A stretch of 64,000 nucleotides of DNA from Duganella margarita (GCF_009857535.1 NZ_WWCS01000021.1:1-64000), one strand, 5' to 3'. Shown: positions 42,630 to 52,102, counted from the first letter of the stretch. The notes: a model not told the origin generated them from the letters alone. Numbers and translations are program-made.

Positions 42630-45600
42630 CTATTTCCCCTTCTGTTCACCGTTCTGCGCGGCCAGCGTGGACAGGATGGCCGCCACCACCGGCGCTGCGT
42701 GTTCGCCGCCGGTGGCGTCGGAATGGCTGACGAAGGCTGCCATCGCCAAGCGATGCGTCTGTCCGGGCAGGCTGCCCGCTTCCAGCCAACCGGTGAACCA
42801 TACCGTGGCGGTATCGTCGCCGCTTGGCGCAGTGCCGGTTTTCCCGTACAGGCCGGGACGCACGCTGGCCAGCGCCGCACCACGGAAAGCGCCGGCGCCG
42901 GTGCCTACATCCACCACACCTTTCATGCCGGCCTTGATGCGGTCCAGCCGGATGCCCAGTGGCGGCGCGACCGCCATTACACCATCGCGGCCGTCCAGCG
43001 ACAGCAGCATGCGCGGCGTGACTACCCTGCCCTGTCCTACCGCCGCCGATGCCAGCGCCATTTGTAGCGGCGTGACCTGCATGCGCAAGCCTATCGACAT
43101 CTGCCGCAGTTCGTGGCGGGTGTGGATCGGATCCATATGCGCCGGCGTCGATTGCAGCGCATCCCAGTTGCGCCAGGTGAAGTCCGCCGGCAGCAGGCCG
43201 CCATCGAGACGCTGCGCCCGCTCAAAGCCCAACCGGTGCGCGGCGGCGACGATCGGACGCACCGCATCCAGCGCGTCCGCATCCAGGGCCTGCAGGTCAG
43301 GCGCGCCGCCGTCCGGACTGCCGAACAGGCTGCGATCACTCAGCTCTCCGGACCAGGCGAACCAGGTATTCAGGCTGTAGGTCAGCGCCTGCGCCAGTCC
43401 CAGACGGCCTTCCTGCGCGCGGCGGTCCAGGCTTTGTTCACGGTAGTTGGTGATGTGGGCAAGACGCGGATTGAGCGGATAGCTGGCGGCGTCGGTCTGG
43501 AAGCCGTAGCCGCGTTGCGCCGCCAGGCGGTTGATCGCTTGCAGCGGCATGCCGCCCAGGAGGGTGTCGATTTGCGGATCGTTTTGCGCGGCCAGTTCCA
43601 GTCCTAAGGCGCTGACCACCTTGAACGTGGAGCCAGGGCTTTGATGTGCGCCGCCGTCGTGCTGCAAGGCCGGCAGTCGCAGTGGGCTGCGCGCGGGGCT
43701 GGTGCGGTCGAAGTCGCGCACCTCGGCCCAGTTGGCGGCACTGACGTTGCCTGCACCTGCGCCGGCTGCGGCGAGGATGTCGCCGGTTTCGGTGTCGAGG
43801 ATGACGAGACCTGCGTGGCGGCCTTCTGGCGCGGGCTGGCTACCGGCGCAGCGGCCCGACTCCCAGCGTCCGCGATGCATGGCGACGCATTCCAGCACGC
43901 GCTGGCTGAGGGCTTGCAGCGGCAAGTCCAGCGTCAGCGTAGCGTCAACCGTACCTTTCGGCGCGGGCAAGCGGGCCAGCATGCCGGCGATGCTGTTGGC
44001 GTGTTCGGTGCTGACGCCAAGCAGGGGCGCCAGCCCCGCCTCCACCGCCGCTTCGCTCGGCGCGCCATCGCTCCACAGCATGGTGCCGTTGCGGTCCTGC
44101 AGCTGCACCGGCGATGGCGCGCTACTGCGTGCAACCGTGTTGTCGCTTTGCGCGAGTGCTTGCCAGATCAGGCGTCCGTTGGCCACGCGCAGATGACGGT
44201 ACTTCTGGTCTTCAGGGGTGTTGAAGTCCAGTGGCTGCACGTTCAGCTGGATGCTGCGCACGCCAGCTTGCAGCGTCAGCGTGATTTGCTGGACGTCGTT
44301 GTTGCTGGCGCAGGCACGGCCACTGCAAGCTGGCGCGAATTGGGCGTTGGCGCCGGTGACGCCACTCCCTACGCGGCCGGCGACCAGCATGTGCAGGACT
44401 TCACCGCCGCTGGCAGCGTGCCGCAGGTTGAGCGCAAGGTGTACTACCGGGCTGCCGCCATTGCCCTCGCCAGCCTGCGGCCAGCGAGCCACGCGCGTCC
44501 ATGGTTGCCAGCCTTGCGGGAGCGTGGCGAACAGGCGCGAGGCGGCGACCGGCATCTGGCTGGTAGTGGCGATCATGACGGGGGCGTTGCCGTTGGCGGC
44601 ATTGCCTCTGGCGCTGGCGCTCCACTCAGGCGTGAGGTTGAGCGGTGCCTTGATGCGCCAGGCCAGTAGGCGGCGTTCGCTGTTGTAGATGTCGATTTGC
44701 TGGCGGACGTAAGCGCCGTCAGCCTGGTAGTACAAGCGCTTGAAGAGTTTTTGGGTGGCGGCGCCGGATGGTACCTGCTTCCAGTTGCCCAGTTCCGCAG
44801 CGCGTTCGGTCGAGGGGGCGGACTGCCATTGCAGCAGGTCGCGCGGAGCGATGTCGATGGTGCCGCTGGCGGTGAGACGGATCAGGCCCTGGGCTTGTAG
44901 CGCATCGAACAGCGATTGGTCTTCCAGTTCGCCAGGACCGGCATTGGGCACTTGATACTGGCCGGGTGGGAAGTTGGCGGTGACAGCAGGGCCGTGCGCC
45001 GGGAATGCGGTGACCAGCGCGGGGCCGCGGGCAGTTGCGGGCGCCGAAGCGGAGGCGGTGAAGCCGGAAGCCATGCTGGTGCTGCCGGCTGGGCGATACA
45101 TCTGCACCAGCAGTTCGCCGGCCTGCGGGCACATGGCGTTGGCGCGGCGTTCGATCCGCAAGGCGGCATTGGCGCCCCACAGCAGCCAGCCTTGCTGGCG
45201 CAGCCCGACCTGGCCGCTGGCGCCCTGCTCGATCTGGCCGAAGCTGGCGTCGCTGATCCAGCGAGCCTCTCCCCGGCGGGCATGCCAGCTGAGTTTCAGC
45301 GGTTCGCTAGCCGGGTCGGTATAGTCGGCGCGGGCGGTACCTTCGATATCAATTTCCGGCATGGCGTCGGTAGCGCTGGCGCGGTCGGCCACCAGCAGCA
45401 CGTTGCGCAGCGAGATCTGGACATTGGATTCCTCATTGCGCGCGACCCAGCGTTTGACATCGTCGAAGCGGTAGCCCAGACGCAACGGCAGCAGGCGCGG
45501 ATCGGTCGGACCGCGCATCTGGCTGCACAGGTCCACTCTCACCGGTGGCGCGGCCTGTAGTCCGGAGACGATCAGCAGAGCGCCGCCAGGATGCAGGCTG

Positions 45601-45977
45601 GCGCTGACACTCGGCTGCTCAGGCACATTGAAGCCGATTCCAGGAAGTACGGCTTGATAGGCATTGGCGGCGCGGATATTGGCCGCCGATTGCGGCGTAC
45701 TGGCGGTGGACGTAGCCAGGTGGCGCGCATGGCCGGCGATCAGCGCGCCGCCGCCCAGCATGACCACCAGGCCCGCTACCACGATCCATGCCCCGCGCGT
45801 CGGGATCACGCGGCGGGTAGTTGGCACCGACGGCGCAGGGGGCGAGGATGGACGATGCGACGATACCAGCTTGACCAACGGCCGTCCGCGCTGGCCGGCG
45901 CGCAGGTTCGCGCCGCGGCGGCGCGCGCGGCGACGCTCTTGCCAGGCTTGCAAAATGGTACGGATGAATCGCGGCAT
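42630..45977 (-). CDS. Penicillin-binding transpeptidase with very long N-terminal region
   Basis: 1115 residues from ATG 45977 (MPRFIRT), preceded by GAGGGG. A basic cytosolic tail and one membrane helix (about 70-92, 'WIVVAGLVVMLGGGALIAG') anchor it; the rest should be periplasmic. The C-terminal 350 residues are a D,D-transpeptidase: S783-T-F-K786, S868-L-N870 and K1046-T-G-T1049, the three beta-lactam-target motifs. Class B PBPs are usually 550-750 residues; about 700 residues here precede the catalytic domain. Likely partner of the SEDS protein in the facing operon (inference). Confidence 0.9.
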   Translation of the reverse strand: MPRFIRTILQAWQERRRARRRGANLRAGQRGRPLVKLVSSHRPSSPPAPSVPTTRRVIPTRGAWIVVAGLVVMLGGGALIAGHARHLATSTASTPQSAANIRAANAYQAVLPGIGFNVPEQPSVSASLHPGGALLIVSGLQAAPPVRVDLCSQMRGPTDPRLLPLRLGYRFDDVKRWVARNEESNVQISLRNVLLVADRASATDAMPEIDIEGTARADYTDPASEPLKLSWHARRGEARWISDASFGQIEQGASGQVGLRQQGWLLWGANAALRIERRANAMCPQAGELLVQMYRPAGSTSMASGFTASASAPATARGPALVTAFPAHGPAVTANFPPGQYQVPNAGPGELEDQSLFDALQAQGLIRLTASGTIDIAPRDLLQWQSAPSTERAAELGNWKQVPSGAATQKLFKRLYYQADGAYVRQQIDIYNSERRLLAWRIKAPLNLTPEWSASARGNAANGNAPVMIATTSQMPVAASRLFATLPQGWQPWTRVARWPQAGEGNGGSPVVHLALNLRHAASGGEVLHMLVAGRVGSGVTGANAQFAPACSGRACASNNDVQQITLTLQAGVRSIQLNVQPLDFNTPEDQKYRHLRVANGRLIWQALAQSDNTVARSSAPSPVQLQDRNGTMLWSDGAPSEAAVEAGLAPLLGVSTEHANSIAGMLARLPAPKGTVDATLTLDLPLQALSQRVLECVAMHRGRWESGRCAGSQPAPEGRHAGLVILDTETGDILAAAGAGAGNVSAANWAEVRDFDRTSPARSPLRLPALQHDGGAHQSPGSTFKVVSALGLELAAQNDPQIDTLLGGMPLQAINRLAAQRGYGFQTDAASYPLNPRLAHITNYREQSLDRRAQEGRLGLAQALTYSLNTWFAWSGELSDRSLFGSPDGGAPDLQALDADALDAVRPIVAAAHRLGFERAQRLDGGLLPADFTWRNWDALQSTPAHMDPIHTRHELRQMSIGLRMQVTPLQMALASAAVGQGRVVTPRMLLSLDGRDGVMAVAPPLGIRLDRIKAGMKGVVDVGTGAGAFRGAALASVRPGLYGKTGTAPSGDDTATVWFTGWLEAGSLPGQTHRLAMAAFVSHSDATGGEHAAPVVAAILSTLAAQNGEQKGK

Positions 45978-46164
45978 AGGCCCCTCACGCTTGTGGACGA
46001 TATCTGCTGGCACTTAGCAGAGGGGCAAGGAAAAGCGGCCATCGCGCCAAAATGCATTTCGGGCCGCAAAACCTGCGTCCCGTCGCAATCCCGGTGCGGC
46101 TTGCAGGGGCTTGGCATACAGTGACTACATCGAAATTCAATTCAACCACCCCAAGGAGAAGATC

Positions 46165-46404
46165 ATGAATGTCCTGAAAAACTTTGAAGCCCTGTTCGTC
46201 GTCGTTGCTGCCCTGGCCTGCTCGGCCGCCTACACCTTCGAACACCCAACGGCCGACACCACCGCCACCGCCTCTGCCGCCAACATGCAAGTGGTAGTGG
46301 TCAGCGCCAAGCGCCTGACGGCCGAAGAAAAGCTGCAATCGCTGCTGCAGGAACGCGCGGCCACCGTGGCCGCCAACACCACCACCAGCGCGAGCAAAAT
46401 TTGA
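46165..46404 (+). CDS. Small membrane-anchored or exported protein
   Basis: 79 residues with AAGGAG upstream of ATG 46165. One hydrophobic helix (NFEALFVVVAALACSAAYTF) is followed by a Thr/Ala-rich tail with 'MQVVVVSAKRLTAEEKLQSLLQ', a pattern seen in small conserved proteins of related bacteria. Function unknown. Divergent from the PBP gene, sharing a 187-bp region. Confidence 0.65.
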   Translation: MNVLKNFEALFVVVAALACSAAYTFEHPTADTTATASAANMQVVVVSAKRLTAEEKLQSLLQERAATVAANTTTSASKI

Positions 46405-46417
46405 GTACGCGTCACCC

Positions 46418-46460
46418 CTTCGCCTGTCCGCACAGCCGTGCTGCCGCGTAACAGGCGAAG
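46418..46460. repeat. Nested inverted repeat in the 212-bp gap before the YXWGXW gene
   Basis: CTTCGCCTGT (46418-46427) pairs perfectly with ACAGGCGAAG (46451-46460); inside, CAGC/GCTG (46433-46443) forms a small second stem. No T-run follows, so it is a weak terminator candidate at best. The rest of 46405-46616 is promoter-like AT-richer sequence with no gene that I can see. Confidence 0.4.
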
Positions 46461-46616
46461 CCCTTCCGGCGCTACTCTGTTCGCCATCGCACAAAGTCTG
46501 CACACAGCTTTGTGTCATATGTAAAAAGTTGCATCATCCGGCACACACTCTTGCCGCAGTTGATATAGTTCTTTCCAAGCGCAGTCACAGCGCAAATAAC
46601 AACGGAGGACTACATC

Positions 46617-47366
46617 ATGATCAAGCCTATTTTTGCCACTGCCATGCTTGCGCTGAGCGCTGCGGCCTTCGCACCATCCATCGCTTCCGCACAAGTCGGC
46701 GTGAGCGTCGTGATCGGCAATGCGCCACCTCCAGTACGATATGAAGCCGTGCCGGCACCGCGCCGCGGCTACGTGTGGGCGCCTGGCTACTGGAACTGGG
46801 ACGGCCACCGACATGCATGGCTGGGCGGCCACTGGGAACGTGAACGCGTCGGCAGCAGCTGGCGTCCAGCGACCTGGATTCGCGATGGCGGCGGTTGGCG
46901 CTTCGATCCCGGCGGCTGGTATGTCGTCAGCGGCCCGTCGCGCGTTGACTACATCACCGTTGCACCGCCACCACCACGCTATGAAGTGATCCCGGCGCCG
47001 CGTCCAGGCTTTATCTGGTCGCCAGGTTACTGGGACTGGCGCGGCAATCGCCACGAATGGATCGGCGGGAACTGGATCGCTTCGCGTCCGGGCTACGTCT
47101 ACTCGCAACCGCGCTGGGCCCAGCGTGACGGCCGCTGGTACCGCGAAGAAGCACGCTGGGAACGCGGGCCGAACGGCGACCGCGATCACGACGGCATTCC
47201 GAACCGCTACGACCATCACGACGGCCGCAACGACCATCGGGGAGATAACCGCGGACGTGGTGACCGCGACCATGATGGTGTTCCCAACCGCTATGACCGC
47301 GACCGCGATGGCGACGGCATCCCTAACCGCTACGATAACCATCCAGACAACCGTCGCCGCGATTGA
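46617..47366 (+). CDS. Exported YXWGXW-repeat protein with C-terminal Asp-rich calcium-type repeats
   Basis: 249 residues with GGAGG upstream and a signal peptide ending near ASA-Q. Two YXWGXW-like blocks ('GYVWAPGYWNWDGHRHAWLGGHW' and 'GFIWSPGYWDWRGNRHEWIGGNW') define the family. The tail carries three D-R-D-x-D-G-x-P-N-R-Y-D units, resembling thrombospondin type 3 or dockerin-like calcium loops. Envelope location likely; function unknown. The stop overlaps the next start by one base. Confidence 0.85.
   Translation: MIKPIFATAMLALSAAAFAPSIASAQVGVSVVIGNAPPPVRYEAVPAPRRGYVWAPGYWNWDGHRHAWLGGHWERERVGSSWRPATWIRDGGGWRFDPGGWYVVSGPSRVDYITVAPPPPRYEVIPAPRPGFIWSPGYWDWRGNRHEWIGGNWIASRPGYVYSQPRWAQRDGRWYREEARWERGPNGDRDHDGIPNRYDHHDGRNDHRGDNRGRGDRDHDGVPNRYDRDRDGDGIPNRYDNHPDNRRRD
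47178..47336 (+). repeat. Three 36-bp coding repeats in the YXWGXW gene
   Basis: Copies at 47178-47213, 47262-47297 and 47301-47336 each encode D-R-D-x-D-G-(I/V)-P-N-R-Y-D. DNA identity is high but not perfect, indicating tandem duplication with drift. Confidence 0.75.
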
Positions 47367-48052
47367 TGAGCGATACGGAGTTTGACAAGCTGGCCACGGC
47401 CGCCTTCAAAGGCGAGCGCGTGGCCGCGCGCCGTTTGGCGGCACGCATGCAGTTGAGCGAGGCGCAGGCCTTGTTGCAGGTGCTGACCTTGGCCGCCGGC
47501 GCGCTGGGCCTGGCGCATCTTCTCGGTGAGCGCGAAGCCTTGCGCTTGCGCGATGAAGAACGCCGCCATTCCAGGCAGGCGGCCAGCGCGCACAAGCTGG
47601 CGATGCGCAAGGCGGGCATGCAGCCTTCTGCGGCGGCGTGGCGCGGCTGGTTTGACGGTTCGGCACATCCGAATCCGGGCCAGATCGGCATTGGCGCCCT
47701 GCTCTGCGGGCCGGATGGCCAACGCGTGGAAATCAGCCGCCGCGCGGGATATGGCAATAGCAGCGAAGCGGAATATCTGGCGCTGACGGCGTTGCTGGAA
47801 GCAGCGCGCGACCATGGTGCGCATGGGTTGACGGTCTACGGCGACAGCCAGGTTGTGGTCAACGACGTGAATCTCGGCGCAGCACGCGGCGCCAAGGGAC
47901 TGGAAGAACATCGCACGCGCGTGATCTCGCTGATGGCGGCGCTGGGCGCCGTCCAACTACGCTGGATTCCACGTCACCGCAACGGTGCGGCGGATCAGCT
48001 GTCACAACAAGCGATAGCCCGCCGGGATCAGACGCCAGAACTCATCTGGTAA
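47366..48052 (+). CDS. RNase HI-family protein with N-terminal helical extension
   Basis: 228 residues from ATG 47366. An extra helical N-terminus (about 1-90) precedes the RNase H fold: 'GWFDGSAHPNPGQIGIGALL' (first Asp), 'SSEAEYLALTALLEAA' (Glu), 'VYGDSQVVVNDV' (Asp) and 'WIPRHRNGAADQLS' (Asp). All four metal ligands are present, so RNA/DNA-hybrid cleavage is likely. This is the ribonuclease-H-like branch distinct from housekeeping rnhA. It follows the envelope gene closely, perhaps by chance. Confidence 0.88.
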   Translation: MSDTEFDKLATAAFKGERVAARRLAARMQLSEAQALLQVLTLAAGALGLAHLLGEREALRLRDEERRHSRQAASAHKLAMRKAGMQPSAAAWRGWFDGSAHPNPGQIGIGALLCGPDGQRVEISRRAGYGNSSEAEYLALTALLEAARDHGAHGLTVYGDSQVVVNDVNLGAARGAKGLEEHRTRVISLMAALGAVQLRWIPRHRNGAADQLSQQAIARRDQTPELIW

Positions 48053-48083
48053 GATAATATTCTTTGGTTGACCTTATCGCACA

Positions 48084-48824
48084 ATGAAATCGCTCCTCTT
48101 TTGCACCAGCTTCATCAGCGGCAACGAAGCCTGGGAAACCCGCTATCAACGCTGGCTCGACTATTATCGAGACGTGCCGATCAATGCGGTGAAGAAGATC
48201 ATGATCGACGATGGTTCGCCTTTCCTGCCGAGCGCCAGCCTCATCAAGACGATTTCGCATACCGACCCGGTGGCGGCCGAAACAGACGCGCACCTGATTG
48301 TCCGCTTCGATAACAACCTGGGCCGCCAAAGCATCAAGGATTATCCGGGCTGGTGGCGCAGTTTTCTGCACTCGATCGAGATCGCCGACGAACTGGGCGT
48401 CGACAAGATCATCCATATCGAATCGGACGCGTTCATCCTGAGTCCGCAACTGGTCGAGTTTCTGAACCAGGTGCGCGATGGCTGGCACGTCTTGTGGTCG
48501 CCGCATAACGATTTCCCGGAGACCGCCATCCAGGTAATCTGCCGCGACCAGTTCGATATTTTCCGGAACTTCAAGCAGAAAAATCCGGAACTGCGCTTCC
48601 ACGACTTCGCCGAGCGTGTGTTGCCGTTCACCGATGTGCACCGCGAATTCAAGGGTGACCGTTACAGCGAATTCAAGCGCAATCGCGGCATCTTCCGATC
48701 AAAGAAGTTCAATTTCCTGCCTATCTTCGAATGGGACTTCTTCAACGTGCCAGTGCCGCCGGACGCCGACTTCGCCACCCAGGGCGTGACGCGCCAGAAA
48801 TTGGCATATCGCCGCCACGGCTAG
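48084..48824 (+). CDS. Hypothetical protein, possibly a GT-A-like glycosyltransferase
   Basis: 246 residues. A Rossmann-like opening (KSLLFCTSFISGNEAW), an 'IEIADELGVDKIIHIESDAFILSPQLVEFL' segment with an E-S-D that could be a DxD-type metal site, and 'EWDFFNVPVPPDADFA' near the end. This pattern is compatible with a small nucleotide-sugar transferase, but the match is by eye only. Cytosolic. It stands alone between a plus-strand RNase H gene and a convergent hydrolase. Confidence 0.5.
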   Translation: MKSLLFCTSFISGNEAWETRYQRWLDYYRDVPINAVKKIMIDDGSPFLPSASLIKTISHTDPVAAETDAHLIVRFDNNLGRQSIKDYPGWWRSFLHSIEIADELGVDKIIHIESDAFILSPQLVEFLNQVRDGWHVLWSPHNDFPETAIQVICRDQFDIFRNFKQKNPELRFHDFAERVLPFTDVHREFKGDRYSEFKRNRGIFRSKKFNFLPIFEWDFFNVPVPPDADFATQGVTRQKLAYRRHG

Positions 48825-48832
48825 CGGCAAGT

Positions 48833-50362
48833 TCATTTCAGTATTTTCAGACGATCGGCGGCGTGACCGTTCTTCGGATCGAGTTCCAGCGATTTCTGGT
48901 AGCTGGCGATGGCGGCGGGCTTGTTGTCCAGTGCCTCGTAGCCCTCGGCCAGGCTGTCGTGCAGGTTGCTGTCCTTCGGATACAGCGCCACGCCCAGCTT
49001 GAAGATCTCGACGCCGGCCGCCTCCTTGTTGGAGCGCAGCAGTTCGTAGCCCCAGCCGTTAAGGTCCGTCTCGGACAGCACGAAGCTCTTGTCGCCATCG
49101 TGCAGCTGGGTATAAATGGGCACCGCCTGATCGAATCCGCGCTTGAACAGTTCGGCCGCAAAACCGGTCTGCGTGGCGACCGGGCGGGTGTCTGCAGTGC
49201 GCGGCTCGTACAGCGCCATGTGACGCGGCGCGCCGTTTTGCGTCGGCGAGCGCTGGACGAAGGCCAGGCCGGCGGCGTCGTTCTTCAGATACGCATCGAC
49301 AAACGCCAGCATGTAGCGCGCGGTCCAGTAGTAGGCCTGCTCCACCTCTTCGCGCGTGTAGTCTCCAAAGTGCGATGGCGGCATGAAGCGCAATGCGGCC
49401 GGCGAAAAATCGACGTGCACCATCGGCTGCATTATCACTTGATACAGCTGCGTGTGCCGCGCGGCGTTCAGCAGGCTGAATGAGGTTTCGACGCCGCGCT
49501 GGTTCAGGTCGGAAATGGTCGCCAGCTTGCGCGAGACGTACAGCCATGGAACGGTCAGGCGCGACACCGGCAGCGTCTTGGTCAGCTCCGGCTCGCGCGT
49601 GCCATCGAGGCTGATGACGGCGGAGATGCGGTTGTCGGCAGCCGCCGCAAACAGGCCGGTCATGCCGCCCCAGCTCCAGCCGGCGGTGGCGATGTGCGCG
49701 GTGTCGGCAAACGGCAGCGTGTGGGCGTACGAGATCAGGAAGCCGATGTCGCGCGCCTGCGCTTCAGCGCCTTCGCGATCAAAGACCATTTGGCGGGTGC
49801 GCGCACCCAGGTTGCGGCTGACGATGGTCACATAGCCATGACTGGCCAGGTATTCGCCGACATCCGCTGCTTCATGCGCGGGGCTGCCGCCGCCCGGCGC
49901 GTAGATCACCACCGGATATTTTCCGGCCAACGGCGTGGCGTCGCGCACCGCCCACATGGGTTGCGCAAACCTGGCCCTGGCCTGCGCTTCGCCGATGTCG
50001 GCGCCGGCCGACTTCAGACGTCCGGCCACGTAGGCATCCACCTCGGACTTACTGCGGCCGTAGTTATCGTCGGTCGCCTCGGTGCGGATATAGTCGGCAT
50101 AAGGAAGGCGCTTACCGGCGCTGGATGCGGCGGGATACCAGATCAGCGTCTGCAGCGGCCGGGCGCGTTCGCCGGTGAACGGCTGGCCGGTCACGGCATC
50201 GGTTGTTTCGCGGTAGCTGCGGGAATAATCGTACTGCTGGACGAGGCGGAAGCCGACGCTGTGCGGCCCCCGTTCAAGATTGGCAAAGCCGGTTTCGGCC
50301 CGGACCAGCGGCGCCAGCACCGCCAGTAATGCCGTCGACACCACCCATAACAAATATCGCAT
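48833..50362 (-). CDS. Exported alpha/beta hydrolase with C-terminal TPR repeats
   Basis: 509 residues from ATG 50362, with GGGAG eight bases upstream; a GTG further upstream is less likely. Signal peptide (to about VRA-E). The hydrolase domain has 'YPVVIYAPGGGSP' (oxyanion region), nucleophile Ser in 'GWSWGGMTG' and 'ISLDGTREP'; the likely catalytic His lies near 'PMVHVDF'. The C-terminal 80 residues form TPR-like repeats ('YPKDSNLHDSLAEGYEALDNKPAAIASYQKSLELDPKN'). Platelet-activating-factor acetylhydrolase/dienelactone-like; substrate unknown. Confidence 0.85.
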   Translation of the reverse strand: MRYLLWVVSTALLAVLAPLVRAETGFANLERGPHSVGFRLVQQYDYSRSYRETTDAVTGQPFTGERARPLQTLIWYPAASSAGKRLPYADYIRTEATDDNYGRSKSEVDAYVAGRLKSAGADIGEAQARARFAQPMWAVRDATPLAGKYPVVIYAPGGGSPAHEAADVGEYLASHGYVTIVSRNLGARTRQMVFDREGAEAQARDIGFLISYAHTLPFADTAHIATAGWSWGGMTGLFAAAADNRISAVISLDGTREPELTKTLPVSRLTVPWLYVSRKLATISDLNQRGVETSFSLLNAARHTQLYQVIMQPMVHVDFSPAALRFMPPSHFGDYTREEVEQAYYWTARYMLAFVDAYLKNDAAGLAFVQRSPTQNGAPRHMALYEPRTADTRPVATQTGFAAELFKRGFDQAVPIYTQLHDGDKSFVLSETDLNGWGYELLRSNKEAAGVEIFKLGVALYPKDSNLHDSLAEGYEALDNKPAAIASYQKSLELDPKNGHAADRLKILK

Positions 50363-50408
50363 CACACTCCCACGCACATAGCCAAAAAGGCAATGCTACG
50401 TGAAAAGT

Positions 50409-52019
50409 TCAAACGCTGCGAGTAATTTGTAGCTGCGGACGGGCCGGACGCGCGTGCGACAGGCGCGACGTGCCATCGACCTTGAATACGCTGACGGCAT
50501 GCGCCAGCGCGGCGGCCTGCTGCTGCATCGATTCGGCCGCCGCCGCCGCCTGCTCCACCAGCGCGGCGTTCTGCTGCGTGACCGCGTCCATCGAACCGAT
50601 GGCCTGATTCACTTCGTTGATGCCGGCGCTTTGTTCGGTGCTGGCGGCGGTGATTTCCGAGATCATGTCGCTGACCTTGTGCACGCTGGCGACGATTTCG
50701 TCCATCGTCACGCCGGCATCGGCCACCAGTTTGCTGCCCTGGTTGACCTTGTCCACCGAATCGCCGATCAGCGCCTTGATTTCCTTGGCGGCCGAAGCGG
50801 AACGCTGCGCCAGATTGCGCACTTCCGACGCCACCACCGCAAAACCGCGGCCCTGTTCACCAGCGCGTGCCGCTTCCACCGCCGCATTCAGCGCCAGGAT
50901 GTTGGTCTGGAAGGCGATCCCGTCGATCACCGCGATGATGTCGACGATCTTGCTGGACGACTGGTTGATCGAATCCATGGTGCCCACCACTTGCGCCACC
51001 ACGGCGCCGCCCTTGACCGCCACCTGCGCGGCCGATGCCGCCAGCTGGTTGGCCTGGCGCGCGTTGTCGGCGTTGTGCTTGACGGTGGAGGTCAACTCTT
51101 CCATCGACGATGCAGTTTCTTCCAGCGCGCCGGCCTGTTGCTCGGTGCGGCGCGACAGATCCTGGTTGCCCTGGGCGATTTCGCTCGACGAGGTGGTGAT
51201 GTGATCGGTGCCGGAACGCACTTCGGTGACGATGCCCAGCAGGCTGGCGTTCATCTCCTTCAACGCCGACAACAGCTGGCCGGTTTCATCCTTGGCGCTG
51301 TCGTCGATATGGCCGGTCAGGTCGCCGCTGGCGACGCGGCGCGCTGCCGCCACCGCCTCTTGCAGCGGGCGGACGATGCCGGTGGTCAGCAGCCAGGCGC
51401 AGGTGGCGCCGAAGGCCAGCACCAGCGCGGCCAGCATGAACAGCAAACGGCGGCTGCTGTTGGCGATGTCTTCGATATGCACGGCGGCAGCGTCGATTTT
51501 GGCGCGCTGCATTTTCAACAGTTCGGCGATCAATTCTTGGAACTTGGCCGTGCCGGGCTTGAAAACGTTTTCAAAAATCTTTGTTGCCTCGTCCAGTTCG
51601 CCGGCGGTTTTGAGCTTGTTGATCTGGTCGCGCGACGACAGGTAGACCTTGCGCTGTTCGCCGATGCGGTTGAACAGGTCTTTTTCATCGTCGTCGACGA
51701 TCAGCGTTTCGATCTTTTTCTGCAGTTCGCCGGAAGCGGCGGAAGAAGCCTTGGACTCTTCGGCGAAGTAGGCGCCCAGCGACTGGTCGCTGCTGCGGGC
51801 AATCGCGGTGGTGCGGCGGATGCCGCTGTCGATCTTGCCCGACCAATCGGAGATCATGCGCTCCTTGGCCAGCGGATTCTGCATCATTTCGCTGGTGGCC
51901 GCGGCCACGCCTTGCAGCCGCCATACGCCGATGCCGGTGATCAGCATCGCAAACGCCAGGATAATCGTGAAGCCCAACGCCAGGCGCTTGCCAATACTGA
52001 TATTCGCCAACATATTCAT
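50409..52019 (-). CDS. Methyl-accepting chemotaxis protein
   Basis: 536 residues: membrane helix (about 10-32), four-helix-bundle ligand domain, second membrane helix (about 190-212), HAMP domain, then the signalling domain with the conserved hairpin tip 'IAFQTNILALNAAVEAARAGEQGRGFAVVASEVRNLAQRS'. It signals to CheA via CheW. The CheW gene lies directly upstream on the same strand, forming a receptor/adaptor unit without a CheA here. Confidence 0.96.
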   Translation of the reverse strand: MNMLANISIGKRLALGFTIILAFAMLITGIGVWRLQGVAAATSEMMQNPLAKERMISDWSGKIDSGIRRTTAIARSSDQSLGAYFAEESKASSAASGELQKKIETLIVDDDEKDLFNRIGEQRKVYLSSRDQINKLKTAGELDEATKIFENVFKPGTAKFQELIAELLKMQRAKIDAAAVHIEDIANSSRRLLFMLAALVLAFGATCAWLLTTGIVRPLQEAVAAARRVASGDLTGHIDDSAKDETGQLLSALKEMNASLLGIVTEVRSGTDHITTSSSEIAQGNQDLSRRTEQQAGALEETASSMEELTSTVKHNADNARQANQLAASAAQVAVKGGAVVAQVVGTMDSINQSSSKIVDIIAVIDGIAFQTNILALNAAVEAARAGEQGRGFAVVASEVRNLAQRSASAAKEIKALIGDSVDKVNQGSKLVADAGVTMDEIVASVHKVSDMISEITAASTEQSAGINEVNQAIGSMDAVTQQNAALVEQAAAAAESMQQQAAALAHAVSVFKVDGTSRLSHARPARPQLQITRSV

Positions 52020-52102
52020 TCTTGCACCTACCTCTCAGAGTAAACCAAAAATAAAACTACGGAATCAGCATCGGGACCGTGCCCGGCGTGATAAAGGCTG
52101 AC

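Noticed and set aside
46515..47342. 275-codon minus-strand frame rich in Val/Ala
   Set aside because: It is the mirror of the YXWGXW gene; the plus-strand protein has a signal peptide, ribosome-binding site and family motifs, the minus one has none.
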